Assembly (NCBI GenBank): GCA_903872565.1
Contig: CAIQLG010000102.1
Location: 1 to 40,576 of the forward strand
Reading direction: 5' to 3'
Source of the DNA: an uncultured Lentisphaerota bacterium
GTDB taxonomy: Bacteria; Verrucomicrobiota; Lentisphaeria; Victivallales; GWF2-50-93
DNA length: 40,576 bases
In this document: one piece after another, positions 8,135 through 14,964 of the stretch
Layout of the letters: the number at the start of each line of letters is the position of its first letter
Numbering within the stretch: position 1 is the first letter of the stretch
Made by a program: the position numbers and the translations under genes
The notes under the pieces: generated by a model
What the model was told of the DNA's origin: nothing
Databases searched by the model: none
What the model saw: only the letters and a program-made list of their open reading frames with translations

Positions 8135-9331
8135 TTAATATCCAATTTTAATTATTCCAGCGGCTTTGTCGGCCGTTTTGACCGCATTTTCGCGGGAGTC
8201 CGAATAAACAAGTATATGGCCTATTCTGTCAGCACCAGAAGTTAGATTTCTGGTCTTGTCTCCCGGTTTAACATATATTTCTATTTCCTCTACACCCTTC
8301 ATTTTTCTGACCTCTTCAACCCTTTCTATTGATTTTACTATTCCTTCTTTACCAGCAATAAATTTAATGGCACTGGCACAGACATTAGATGGATTTATTT
8401 CAGGATTGATCCCGAAAGAAACTGCGATATTCGCATAAAGGACATCAACTCCGGTCACTTTGGGAATTATATGTGTGAAAACCTTGAAGCCAGGTCCCCT
8501 AAGACCTACCTCAACAATCCTTGGTCCATCAGGTGTAATCATTACTTCCATATGAAATGGAGTTGGATTCAATTTTAAGCTTTTCATTATATTGACGGCC
8601 ATTGATTTTGTATCTGAAAGCAGGGGGTCTATATACTTTGACGGAAAAATGACGTCCGTGTCTAAAAGGTATGGGGGAGGGGTGCGGATCTTATCTGAAA
8701 GTGTAACAATATGCACAGCATCCTTCAATACAAACCCTTCAACACTTGACTCCACCCCATGCATAAAAGATTCAATAAGAACCCCACTTTTAGTGTGCCC
8801 TTTTGCACTATCATAGGCTTTGCGAACTTCGCAGTCCGAATTGACAAGCGTAACACCGCGGCTTCCAGAACTATCCATCGGTTTTACAACACATGGAAAC
8901 CCGGCTTTCCCACATTTTTCGCTGCATTCCTCTAAAGAATATGCCGGAGCAAAAAATGGAACAGGAATTCCAGCTACAGAACAAATTTTTCTTAGATTGA
9001 ACTTATTTAGCCCTCTGTCAACCATTTCGTGATTTAGCCCTGGAAGACTTAACTTTTCAACGACTTCTGCAACAGAATGGAGTGCCGCATCACAGCAGAA
9101 AGTCATTACGGCGTCAATTTTCTTCTTTTTCGCAAGTTCAACGACTTTTCCCACCTTTGAAAAGTCTAAAGCTTCGAATTCATTTGTGAATTTGAATCCT
9201 GGTGAGTCTGCATTGCCGTCAATTGCAATCACATGGCACCCGAGTTCTTTGGCGCGTTTTATTCCGGCGGCCTGGGCCGTACCCGCCCCAATCACAAGTA
9301 GTTTTTTGTTTTTTAAGCTCATAATTGTCAT
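8135..9331 (-). CDS. ATP-grasp ligase (carbamoyl-phosphate synthase L-like)
   Basis: This 398-residue protein has an N-terminal Rossmann-like domain (KLLVIGAGTAQAAGIKRAKE, then VIAIDGNADSPGF) and an ATP-grasp domain. The latter shows FPCVVKPMDSSGSRGVTLV (phosphate-binding lysine and flexible loop), the acidic metal site FHMEVMITPDGPRIVEVGLRGPGF, and a C-terminal lid. Such enzymes join a carboxylate to an amine or other nucleophile through an acyl phosphate. Homologues recur in polysaccharide and small peptide clusters, where they attach amino acids. The start could be residue 1 or 4. It lies between pseG and the amidohydrolase, suggesting ligation on or near the sialic-acid-like sugar, which is inference. 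Confidence 0.78.
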   Translation of the reverse strand: MTIMSLKNKKLLVIGAGTAQAAGIKRAKELGCHVIAIDGNADSPGFKFTNEFEALDFSKVGKVVELAKKKKIDAVMTFCCDAALHSVAEVVEKLSLPGLNHEMVDRGLNKFNLRKICSVAGIPVPFFAPAYSLEECSEKCGKAGFPCVVKPMDSSGSRGVTLVNSDCEVRKAYDSAKGHTKSGVLIESFMHGVESSVEGFVLKDAVHIVTLSDKIRTPPPYLLDTDVIFPSKYIDPLLSDTKSMAVNIMKSLKLNPTPFHMEVMITPDGPRIVEVGLRGPGFKVFTHIIPKVTGVDVLYANIAVSFGINPEINPSNVCASAIKFIAGKEGIVKSIERVEEVRKMKGVEEIEIYVKPGDKTRNLTSGADRIGHILVYSDSRENAVKTADKAAGIIKIGY

Positions 9332-9363
9332 TTACCAAACTATTTTAATTCATTTAAATACTG

Positions 9364-10413
9364 TTATCTTTTCAATGCATTCCAATCATCTATCCCAACA
9401 GGTTCAACTGGAAACTCGTATTCTAAAACTTGTCTTTCCAACGACTTAAGTGTTTCTATAATCCGCCCTACACCTTTTCCGTCAACAAGTAGCATTGCAT
9501 TTTCGGACATTTTTTTGCGAAATTCGCAGTCTTTCATCATATTTAACGCTTTTTTAACTCCATTTTCTACAAAATTCGCAAAAATACACCCATCTTGAGT
9601 TTCAATAAATTTCCCAAAAATTGCTTCATCTCCAGTTTGCGGAATAACAATTGTTGGAATACCAAGAAACATTGATTCGATAAGGGTTGTTCCAGCACCA
9701 CAAATTACAAGATCTGCATTTGACATATATGTTTCAATATTTCCGACAGCCTCGATTACTTTAAAGTTATGAGGCAGAGTCCGAGATTTCTCCAAGATTT
9801 GCTTTTTAGAAGTAAAATTCACACCAATAATGGCGGTTACACGCATATTCTGGAACCATTTAGGATTTTCAAGCAGTTTCAGAGTGTTGCCAGCAGGATC
9901 GGCACCACCAAAAGTAATCAGAACATTTTCGATTGTTTCAGATATGTTTTTCTGCAAATTTCGCAATGGAAAGAATTGTTCTCTTATTATTGCGAACTCT
10001 GGACCGCTCAAGAATCTTGTTTTATTGTTTTTCTCTCGCTTGGCAAGCATTCTTTGATGGTCAAAAAGATTTATTATGGTGGTGATATTCTCATCTGCAG
10101 AATCCGAATAATCCAGGGCAGTTATTTGAGCTATTGGGTTCGAATTTCTAAAATTTGCTATGAACCCTGGATCCGGAAAAGGCATATCATAGAGGAGAAA
10201 GTCGGCAACTGGAAAAATCTCTCCGTCAGTTTGAGCTATTTCAAATGGTTTATCCTTAAAAAAATCTTTAAGTTCAGCATTTTCAGCCGTCATAAGTAGA
10301 AATTTGACGACGATTCCTTTTTTCTTCAGGAAATTAGCCACGGCAAGCGATCGAAAAAGATGGCCCATTCCGTACTTCGAGGAACCGTATGCTCTGATAA
10401 ATCCAGTTTTCAT
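9364..10413 (-). CDS. pseG: PseG-type UDP-sugar hydrolase
   Basis: This protein resembles UDP-2,4-diacetamido-2,4,6-trideoxy-beta-L-altropyranose hydrolase, which releases UDP to give the free sugar used by PseI. The 349-residue length is normal. The GYGMGHLFRS-like start (IRAYGSSKYGMGHLFRSLAV) contains the family's catalytic-type histidine at residue 18. The nucleotide-binding half shows NVLITFGGADPAGNT and LVICGAGTTLIESMFLGIP, typical of the MurG-like GT-B fold. No PseH acetyltransferase domain is fused at either end. A small lipoprotein gene separates it from pseI. Confidence 0.83.
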   Translation of the reverse strand: MKTGFIRAYGSSKYGMGHLFRSLAVANFLKKKGIVVKFLLMTAENAELKDFFKDKPFEIAQTDGEIFPVADFLLYDMPFPDPGFIANFRNSNPIAQITALDYSDSADENITTIINLFDHQRMLAKREKNNKTRFLSGPEFAIIREQFFPLRNLQKNISETIENVLITFGGADPAGNTLKLLENPKWFQNMRVTAIIGVNFTSKKQILEKSRTLPHNFKVIEAVGNIETYMSNADLVICGAGTTLIESMFLGIPTIVIPQTGDEAIFGKFIETQDGCIFANFVENGVKKALNMMKDCEFRKKMSENAMLLVDGKGVGRIIETLKSLERQVLEYEFPVEPVGIDDWNALKR

Positions 10414-10431
10414 TATATTAAAATATATTCT

Positions 10432-10459
10432 CTCACATAGACACGGAGGGCACAGAGAA
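10432..10459 (+). repeat. Short dispersed intergenic repeat, copy 1
   Basis: A 28-bp segment containing ACACGGAGGGCACAGAG. It aligns at 22 of 28 positions with the reverse complement of 34070-34097. Both copies are intergenic. Motifs of the form CACGGAG..CACAGAG recur between genes of many environmental bacteria; that recollection is general, not searched. Confidence 0.5.
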
Positions 10460-10466
10460 AAAATTT

Positions 10467-10832
10467 TTATTCAGAAGATTTGTTTTTCCATCGTCTCGAA
10501 TACTTTACAAGCTGTCCTTCACTATTGATTTCAATGTCGACTATACGACCAAGGTTGTGATAGGGATAATCTGCGCAAGCTTGTACCAACCAAATATTAT
10601 TTATTTTTGATATAGGAAATAGAAAACCAGTATCATGTTCCGCTAAGACAAAGCTCCATTCCAGTTTTTCTTCTCTTCCTTTTTCTTCTATAACTTTTTG
10701 AGCCATTAGGCGTATCTTTGGCCATTCTGGATCATCCTTCAGTTCTTTGGTCTGGACAATAGCTGTGGAAGTGGTACAACCTATAACTAGTAAGAAGAAA
10801 CAGACCATAGACATATATGTGATAAATCTCAT
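10467..10832 (-). CDS. Small putative lipoprotein
   Basis: This 121-residue protein starts with a lipoprotein signal: basic MRF, hydrophobic core, and lipobox LVIGC with Cys19 as the acylation site. The mature part (about 100 residues) is not recognised. It contains KIRLMAQKVIEEKGREEKLEWSFVLAEH and ends with a basic tail. It is probably anchored in a membrane. It lies between pseI and pseG with spacers of about 50 and 40 bases, so it may be an insertion into that operon rather than a glycan gene. Confidence 0.65.
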   Translation of the reverse strand: MRFITYMSMVCFFLLVIGCTTSTAIVQTKELKDDPEWPKIRLMAQKVIEEKGREEKLEWSFVLAEHDTGFLFPISKINNIWLVQACADYPYHNLGRIVDIEINSEGQLVKYSRRWKNKSSE

Positions 10833-10873
10833 TTCTCTATATGCCCAACAACTTAATAATGTGCAGATTTATA

Positions 10874-11941
10874 TTATGTCTTCTGAATCAAATTCCAAGT
10901 AAGCGCTGTGCCTTTTTTTGCGTCTTTCGCAATTTTTTTGCCGAGGATTTCTTCATAATGTTTGGGAGGGAGACCGAGGCTGGGACGGATTGATCTAATA
11001 TTTTCCGGAGTGAAGACTTCCCCTTTTTTCATATCTTTGACAACATATAATGAACGGCGGCCTATCAATGATTTCTTTTCATCTCCTGCTGGTCCATAAT
11101 GGACTTTACCAATGGCAAGCCAGGCGCTTTTTGTGTCTTGAACAAGTGTTTTCAGTTCCTGAGGTTCCATTGAGAATGCAGAATCCGGGCCACCATCCGA
11201 ACGTTTCAAGGTGAAATGTTTTTCTATTACCATCGCACCAAGGGCGACTGCGGCAATTGCCACGGCAGTCCCCATAGTATGATCTGAAATTCCTGTTTCA
11301 ACTTTAAATTTTTCCCTCAAATCAGGCAAGGTTTTTAGGTTGGACTGTTCGGGACTTGCCGGATACGATGTAGTGCATTTAAGAAGGATCAAATTCTTGC
11401 AGCCGGCAGAGCACACCGCCTCCACGGCTTCCATGATTTCATTTTCAGTTGCCATACCGGTTGACATTATCACAGGCTTTCCAGTTTTTCCGACTTTTTT
11501 TATCAGGGGAATATCAACGAGTTCTGGTGATGCTATTTTGTATGCAGGAACATCAAGTTTTTCGAGAAAATCCACTGCTGTGAAATCAAAAGGTGAACTG
11601 AAGCATATCAGCCCTCTTTTTCGGCAGTGTTCCATAATCGGCTTATGCCATTCCCAAGGTGTGTAGGCCTCCTGATAAAGCTCATAAAGTGACTTCCCAT
11701 ACCACAAACTGCTCTTGTCACCAATAAAGAATTCATTTTCTCTACAGTCTATGGTTAAAGTATCTGCGGTATATGTTTGAAGTTTAATGGCATTTGCACC
11801 GTTTTTCGCTGCGGCATCAACAATTTGAATGGCCCGATCGAGCGATTGATTGTGATTGCCGGACATTTCCGCAATAATAAAAGGAAGATTACCGAGTCCT
11901 ATTTTGACTCCTCCAATATTTATTTCTCTGTCCCTATTCAT
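10874..11941 (-). CDS. pseI: Pseudaminic acid synthase (NeuB family)
   Basis: This enzyme condenses phosphoenolpyruvate with a 2,4-diacetamido-trideoxy hexose to form a nonulosonic acid. The NeuB TIM barrel is clear: FIIAEMSGNHNQSLDRA, NAIKLQTYTADTLT, FSSPFDFTAVDFLE, KIASPELVDIPLI, KPVIMSTGMAT, LLKCTTSYPA, and GISDHTMGTAVAIAAVALGA followed by EKHFTL. The C-terminal 70 residues form the SAF (antifreeze-like) domain. The 355-residue length is normal. Its start overlaps the stop of the DUF190 gene by 4 bases, so they are translationally coupled. PseI versus LegI or NeuB is decided by the accompanying pseB, pseC and pseG. Confidence 0.9.
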   Translation of the reverse strand: MNRDREINIGGVKIGLGNLPFIIAEMSGNHNQSLDRAIQIVDAAAKNGANAIKLQTYTADTLTIDCRENEFFIGDKSSLWYGKSLYELYQEAYTPWEWHKPIMEHCRKRGLICFSSPFDFTAVDFLEKLDVPAYKIASPELVDIPLIKKVGKTGKPVIMSTGMATENEIMEAVEAVCSAGCKNLILLKCTTSYPASPEQSNLKTLPDLREKFKVETGISDHTMGTAVAIAAVALGAMVIEKHFTLKRSDGGPDSAFSMEPQELKTLVQDTKSAWLAIGKVHYGPAGDEKKSLIGRRSLYVVKDMKKGEVFTPENIRSIRPSLGLPPKHYEEILGKKIAKDAKKGTALTWNLIQKT

Positions 11942-12303
11942 TTTTCAACTTTTCCGTGTGTATATTTAAGGACTTTAACTTTTTCTATTGTCACGAGGCC
12001 ACCACAACCTGATTTTTCTAACATCTCATTTATTTTAGGTATAAAAGCTTCAATTTTTTCCTTTTTATCGGCAATTTCTACAATTATTGGCAAATCTGAT
12101 GACAAATCAAGAATTTTGTTTGTCCGGATATGGCTTGATGCTCCAAACGCAAGAATTCCCCTGAAAACTGTAGCACCTGCAAGTCCAGATTTTTTTGCTT
12201 CTCGGACTATTGCTTCAAACATTGAAAGATGTCCACATTTGTCATCTTCGCCTAAGAAAATGCGAAGGAGTTCAGCATCTGAATTGGTTTCCATAAGTTT
12301 CAC
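11938..12303 (-). CDS. DUF190 (PII-like) protein, CrcB partner
   Basis: This 121-residue protein has the DUF190 pattern: LLRIFLGEDDKCGHLSMFEAIVREAKKSGLAGATVFRGILAFG, then IRTNKILDLSSDLPIIVEIADKKEKIEAF. The family has a PII-like ferredoxin fold and is commonly found beside fluoride channel genes, where a regulatory role is presumed. It overlaps crcB by 4 bases at its start and pseI by 4 bases at its end, so three genes are tightly coupled. Confidence 0.85.
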   Translation of the reverse strand: MKLMETNSDAELLRIFLGEDDKCGHLSMFEAIVREAKKSGLAGATVFRGILAFGASSHIRTNKILDLSSDLPIIVEIADKKEKIEAFIPKINEMLEKSGCGGLVTIEKVKVLKYTHGKVEK

Positions 12304-12689
12304 CCTCCAATTTTTGCTTTTAAAATAAAATATCCAAGATAAAAAGCCAGGAATGAACCTGTGAGTGTTCCAGCAAAATACAAAAACGCATAAAAATGTT
12401 CTCCAAGACGCATAAATTCCGCCATTTCATACACAAAGGAGGACATAGTAGTAAATCCTCCGCAGAATCCCACCGCGATTGCAAGCCTCATCTGAGGTGA
12501 AATATTATGTTCAGTACTGACAAGTTGAGAGAGCAGACCAATTACAAAACAGCCTAAAATGTTTACAGCCACAGTGCCAAGTGGAAATGTCAATGATAGA
12601 TTGCGGAATCCCAATGTCAATAGATAACGGGCTACACAACCAAAAAATCCGGCACTTCCAACAATTAGGCAGTCTGTAAAAACTTTCAT
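12300..12689 (-). CDS. crcB: CrcB/Fluc fluoride ion channel
   Basis: This 129-residue protein with four predicted membrane segments belongs to the CrcB (Fluc) family, which exports fluoride through a dual-topology dimer. Family motifs include GCVARYLLT near the start, FPLGTVAVNILGCFVIGLL with the conserved Asn, and GFCGGFTTMSSFVYE, which carries the central ion site and phenylalanine box. It starts 9 bases after the stop of pseF, leaving no room for a fluoride riboswitch upstream. A single crcB copy is present; some organisms use a pair of unlike subunits. Confidence 0.92.
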   Translation of the reverse strand: MKVFTDCLIVGSAGFFGCVARYLLTLGFRNLSLTFPLGTVAVNILGCFVIGLLSQLVSTEHNISPQMRLAIAVGFCGGFTTMSSFVYEMAEFMRLGEHFYAFLYFAGTLTGSFLAFYLGYFILKAKIGG

Positions 12690-12698
12690 TTTAAGATA

Positions 12699-13391
12699 TT
12701 AATCTTTATAAGTTTTAAAGATAAGTTCTGCAAGCCTCCAATCGTTTTCCGTATCAATATCGATTGCAGAGTTTTCAGGAATAATTATTGCCCCAGTATT
12801 GTCTGTCAGACATTTTTTATTTTCCAAGAAGCTTTTAGTCCGCATCCAATAAAAAAGGCCAGCATCGTGATATGATGGCTCCAAGTCTTGAGTTCGCTTC
12901 GAAAAATTTTCCGGCCAGAACATCGTCAATTTGCCGTCATTCACCTTAAATGCCCTCTGTATTGGAGGATTAAACCTGACGACTGGTATGACGGAGTCGA
13001 ATTCTCCATTATTTAGGATTTTAAACGACTCTGAAAGCATTTCTTCCGAGATAAATGGGGCGGCCGGGAATATACAGCAGAGAAATTCGAATGATTGTCC
13101 TATCTTTTCATACTCCTGAAGAACTTCCATTATGACTTCATTTATGACGGCATGGTCGTGCGATGTCTCTTTAGAACGCATAAAGGGAACTTGAGCCCCT
13201 GCGGATTTTGCGAAATTTGCAATTTCCTGGTCGTCGGTTGACACCATCACTTCTTCGAATACATCAGACCTCAAAGCCGCATCAATGGAATATTTGATAA
13301 TTGGCTGCCTGACAAATTCGCGAATGTTTTTACGTGGGATTCTCTTACTTCCGCCTCTGGCGGGAATCAGAGCTAAAGCTTGGGTTTTCGT
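12699..13391 (-). CDS. pseF: Acylneuraminate (pseudaminic acid) cytidylyltransferase with apparent ACG start
   Basis: This enzyme activates the nonulosonic acid with CTP to give the CMP-sugar. The reading frame is open well upstream of the first in-frame ATG/GTG/TTG-type start (TTG at 13274). The upstream codons spell the obligatory nucleotide-binding N-terminus LALIPARGGSKRIPRKN. The frame is closed by TAA at 13407-13409. Between that stop and the motif there is no ATG, GTG or TTG. There is an ACG at 13389-13391 placed 6 bases after AAGGAG (13398-13403), giving a normal-looking 230-residue protein starting (M)KTQALALIPARGG. A start codon mutated from ATG, a true ACG start or a base error are all possible. 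The rest includes VMVSTDDQEIA and the DAGLFYW region. Confidence 0.8.
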   Translation of the reverse strand, partial: TKTQALALIPARGGSKRIPRKNIREFVRQPIIKYSIDAALRSDVFEEVMVSTDDQEIANFAKSAGAQVPFMRSKETSHDHAVINEVIMEVLQEYEKIGQSFEFLCCIFPAAPFISEEMLSESFKILNNGEFDSVIPVVRFNPPIQRAFKVNDGKLTMFWPENFSKRTQDLEPSYHDAGLFYWMRTKSFLENKKCLTDNTGAIIIPENSAIDIDTENDWRLAELIFKTYKD

Positions 13392-13548
13392 GGCACTCTC
13401 CTTTTGTTATAAGTAGTTTTTTTCTCTTTAATTTCATTTCCGCGGGTAATTTTCTTTTCCTCTGTAGTTTAATACGGTATTTCTTGATTTTCTGATAAAA
13501 ATCATAAAGTTGGGCAAGATCCCATATAGTTTTTTCATTTTTTGTCAT
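13345..13548 (-). CDS. Small hypothetical ORF overlapping pseF
   Basis: A 67-codon frame, very rich in lysine and arginine, that runs into the first 47 bases of pseF in another frame. It begins MTKNEKTIWDLAQLYDFYQ and its start overlaps the 3' end of the preceding small ORF by 14 bases. The last 15 residues are read from what is almost certainly the pseF ribosome site and start region, so the ORF is either spurious there or a decayed gene that lost its stop. No family recognised. Confidence 0.35.
   Translation of the reverse strand: MTKNEKTIWDLAQLYDFYQKIKKYRIKLQRKRKLPAEMKLKRKKLLITKGECHENPSFSSDSRQRRK
13398..13403 (-). promoter_or_regulatory. Ribosome binding site deciding the pseF start
   Basis: AAGGAG on the minus strand, followed by the 6-base spacer AGTGCC and then ACG AAA ACC CAA. 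A GTG inside the spacer is in another frame that stops after seven codons, so it cannot start pseF. Confidence 0.6.
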
Positions 13549-13678
13549 TTTCCTTCAATTTTTTGATATCAACTTTATCCTGATCAGAATTTCTTGCCTT
13601 TTTTAATTTAACAAGGTCTTTACTTGATGCGATTTTGACATCTCCTACATAGGATTTTCCCAAAATCGTATTCTTCAT
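13535..13678 (-). CDS. 47-codon ORF resembling a nucleotidyltransferase C-terminus
   Basis: This short frame starts at the ATG embedded in the vapC stop (TAATG), so it is translationally coupled to vapC. It reads MKNTILGKSYVGDVKIASSK, then DLVKLKKARNSDQDKVDIKKL. The pattern VxIASSxDLVxLKxARNxxxDKVDIxxL matches the tail of minimal nucleotidyltransferases (AbiEii-like and related antitoxins), where this segment follows the active site. The catalytic half is missing, so it is probably a remnant. It could instead be a small coupled accessory of the toxin module. Confidence 0.45.
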   Translation of the reverse strand: MKNTILGKSYVGDVKIASSKDLVKLKKARNSDQDKVDIKKLKENDKK

Positions 13679-14055
13679 TATTTTTTTTGTGTGAAATATT
13701 TGACATTTGGGAGTGTTTCAAAGTCTTTGTCCTGAGTCCAAAGAAGGGCATCAAATTTTACGGCGGTTGCATAGATTATGCTGTCAGCCATTGGAATCTC
13801 ATATTTCAAGCTGATTTTAGCAGCCGCAATAGAAAGAGATGCATCAAGTTCTATTAACTGGCCTTTTTGCATCAAGGCAAATGTTTGCATGGCGTAATTT
13901 TCGCCTTTCTGCCTATACACGGATCTGAAGACTTCATATATTGTTATTGCCGGGACAATAAGATTATCTGCATCAGATAGGGGTTCTATGAAAAGATTTG
14001 CATTAGTCCCATCTGACAGGAACTCCAACCAAGCGGAAGAATCAACCACATTCAT
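13678..14055 (-). CDS. vapC: VapC-type PIN-domain toxin ribonuclease
   Basis: This 125-residue PIN-domain protein is a likely RNA-cleaving toxin. The four acidic positions of the active site are present: D5 in VVDSSAWLEF, the glutamate in TIYEVFRSV, the aspartate in MADSIIYATA, and the aspartates in LLWTQDKDF. Its start overlaps the antitoxin gene by 4 bases, the usual arrangement. It is in the accessory block that splits the pseudaminic locus. Confidence 0.9.
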   Translation of the reverse strand: MNVVDSSAWLEFLSDGTNANLFIEPLSDADNLIVPAITIYEVFRSVYRQKGENYAMQTFALMQKGQLIELDASLSIAAAKISLKYEIPMADSIIYATAVKFDALLWTQDKDFETLPNVKYFTQKK

Positions 14056-14258
14056 GTTCTGTCAGGTTCTCTTATTATATTTGTATCAATCCCTCTGAGG
14101 AATCCTCTCATCTCAGAAATTTCTCGGCAAGGGATATACTCAACCCTTCCTTCGTATTCAATAACTTGCATTTTTTGTCCAGGCTTAAGATGCAAAGAAT
14201 TTCTTATGGCAAGTGGTATCACAATTTGATATTTTGGAGAAACAGTTACTTGTTGCAT
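14052..14258 (-). CDS. vapB: AbrB/SpoVT-domain antitoxin (VapB-like)
   Basis: This 68-residue protein has the swapped-hairpin AbrB DNA-binding domain: VTVSPKYQIVIPLAIRNSLHLKPGQKMQVIEYEGRVEYI. The C-terminal segment (SEMRGFLRGIDTNIIREPDRT) is the type that wraps the toxin. It probably represses its own promoter. The upstream 107 bases (14259-14365) are highly AT-rich and contain the partial repeat GATATTATGATATTTTATC, a candidate operator. Confidence 0.87.
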   Translation of the reverse strand: MQQVTVSPKYQIVIPLAIRNSLHLKPGQKMQVIEYEGRVEYIPCREISEMRGFLRGIDTNIIREPDRT

Positions 14259-14365
14259 ATAAATATAGTTCCTTTTTGATTATATATTACGATAACACTT
14301 ATAGTATTTCATTTCAATATGTGATATTATGATATTTTATCGATACTAGAATTGTAATACTAATG

Positions 14366-14941
14366 TTAAACTTTTATTTTTTTTGCGAGCCAGGCGATTC
14401 GTTTGCCGAGGTCGGCCATATTTTCCATTGCTTCCTTGTCATTTTCGACTTCGCCTTTTTCCCTGCCCAGCCCGAAATTCCAGTATGTTGAGCCGACAAT
14501 TATCATACTGCTTATCTGGAACAGATGGTTCATTGTGTCGAAGGTATGTGTAGCACCGCCTCGGCGGACGGCTACAACTGCTACTCCAATTTTATTTTGC
14601 AACAGATTACCGCCCATTCTTGAAACAAAGCCAAGCCTATCAATCAAAGCCTTCATTTCGGCTGATACGTCGGTAAAGTAGGTTGGACTTCCTAATATTA
14701 TGATGTCGGCTTCAAGCGCCTTTTTGATGTATTTGTTCATATCATCCGATTCAATGGCGCATTGTTTGTTTTTCCTTTCCACACATTTCATACACGCCAC
14801 ACATCCACGTAATGCTTTCCCTCCGATTTGGACAATCTCGGTATCTATTCCTTCTGCTTCGAGTTCTGCAAGAACCTTTTTAATCAAAATTTCCGTGTTT
14901 CCGCCTTTCCGCGGACTTCCATTAAATGCTACAGCGTTCAT
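14366..14941 (-). CDS. NADPH-dependent FMN reductase / flavodoxin-fold protein
   Basis: This 191-residue flavodoxin-like protein starts with the FMN phosphate-binding motif AFNGSPRKGGNTEIL. It continues with ALRGCVACMKCVERKNKQCAI, a cysteine cluster common in iron-sulfur flavoprotein-like reductases, and with IILGSPTYFTDVSAEMKALIDR. I chose the ATG at 14941 because the FMN motif follows at once and GAGG lies 6 bases upstream. A longer frame reaching 15061 would overlap the amidohydrolase gene. It probably reduces quinones or metal/flavin acceptors; the substrate is unknown. Confidence 0.85.
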   Translation of the reverse strand: MNAVAFNGSPRKGGNTEILIKKVLAELEAEGIDTEIVQIGGKALRGCVACMKCVERKNKQCAIESDDMNKYIKKALEADIIILGSPTYFTDVSAEMKALIDRLGFVSRMGGNLLQNKIGVAVVAVRRGGATHTFDTMNHLFQISSMIIVGSTYWNFGLGREKGEVENDKEAMENMADLGKRIAWLAKKIKV

Positions 14942-14964
14942 AAATACCTCATGATAAAATTCAT

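Noticed and set aside
12690-12698. Fluoride riboswitch before crcB
   Set aside because: Only nine bases separate pseF and crcB.
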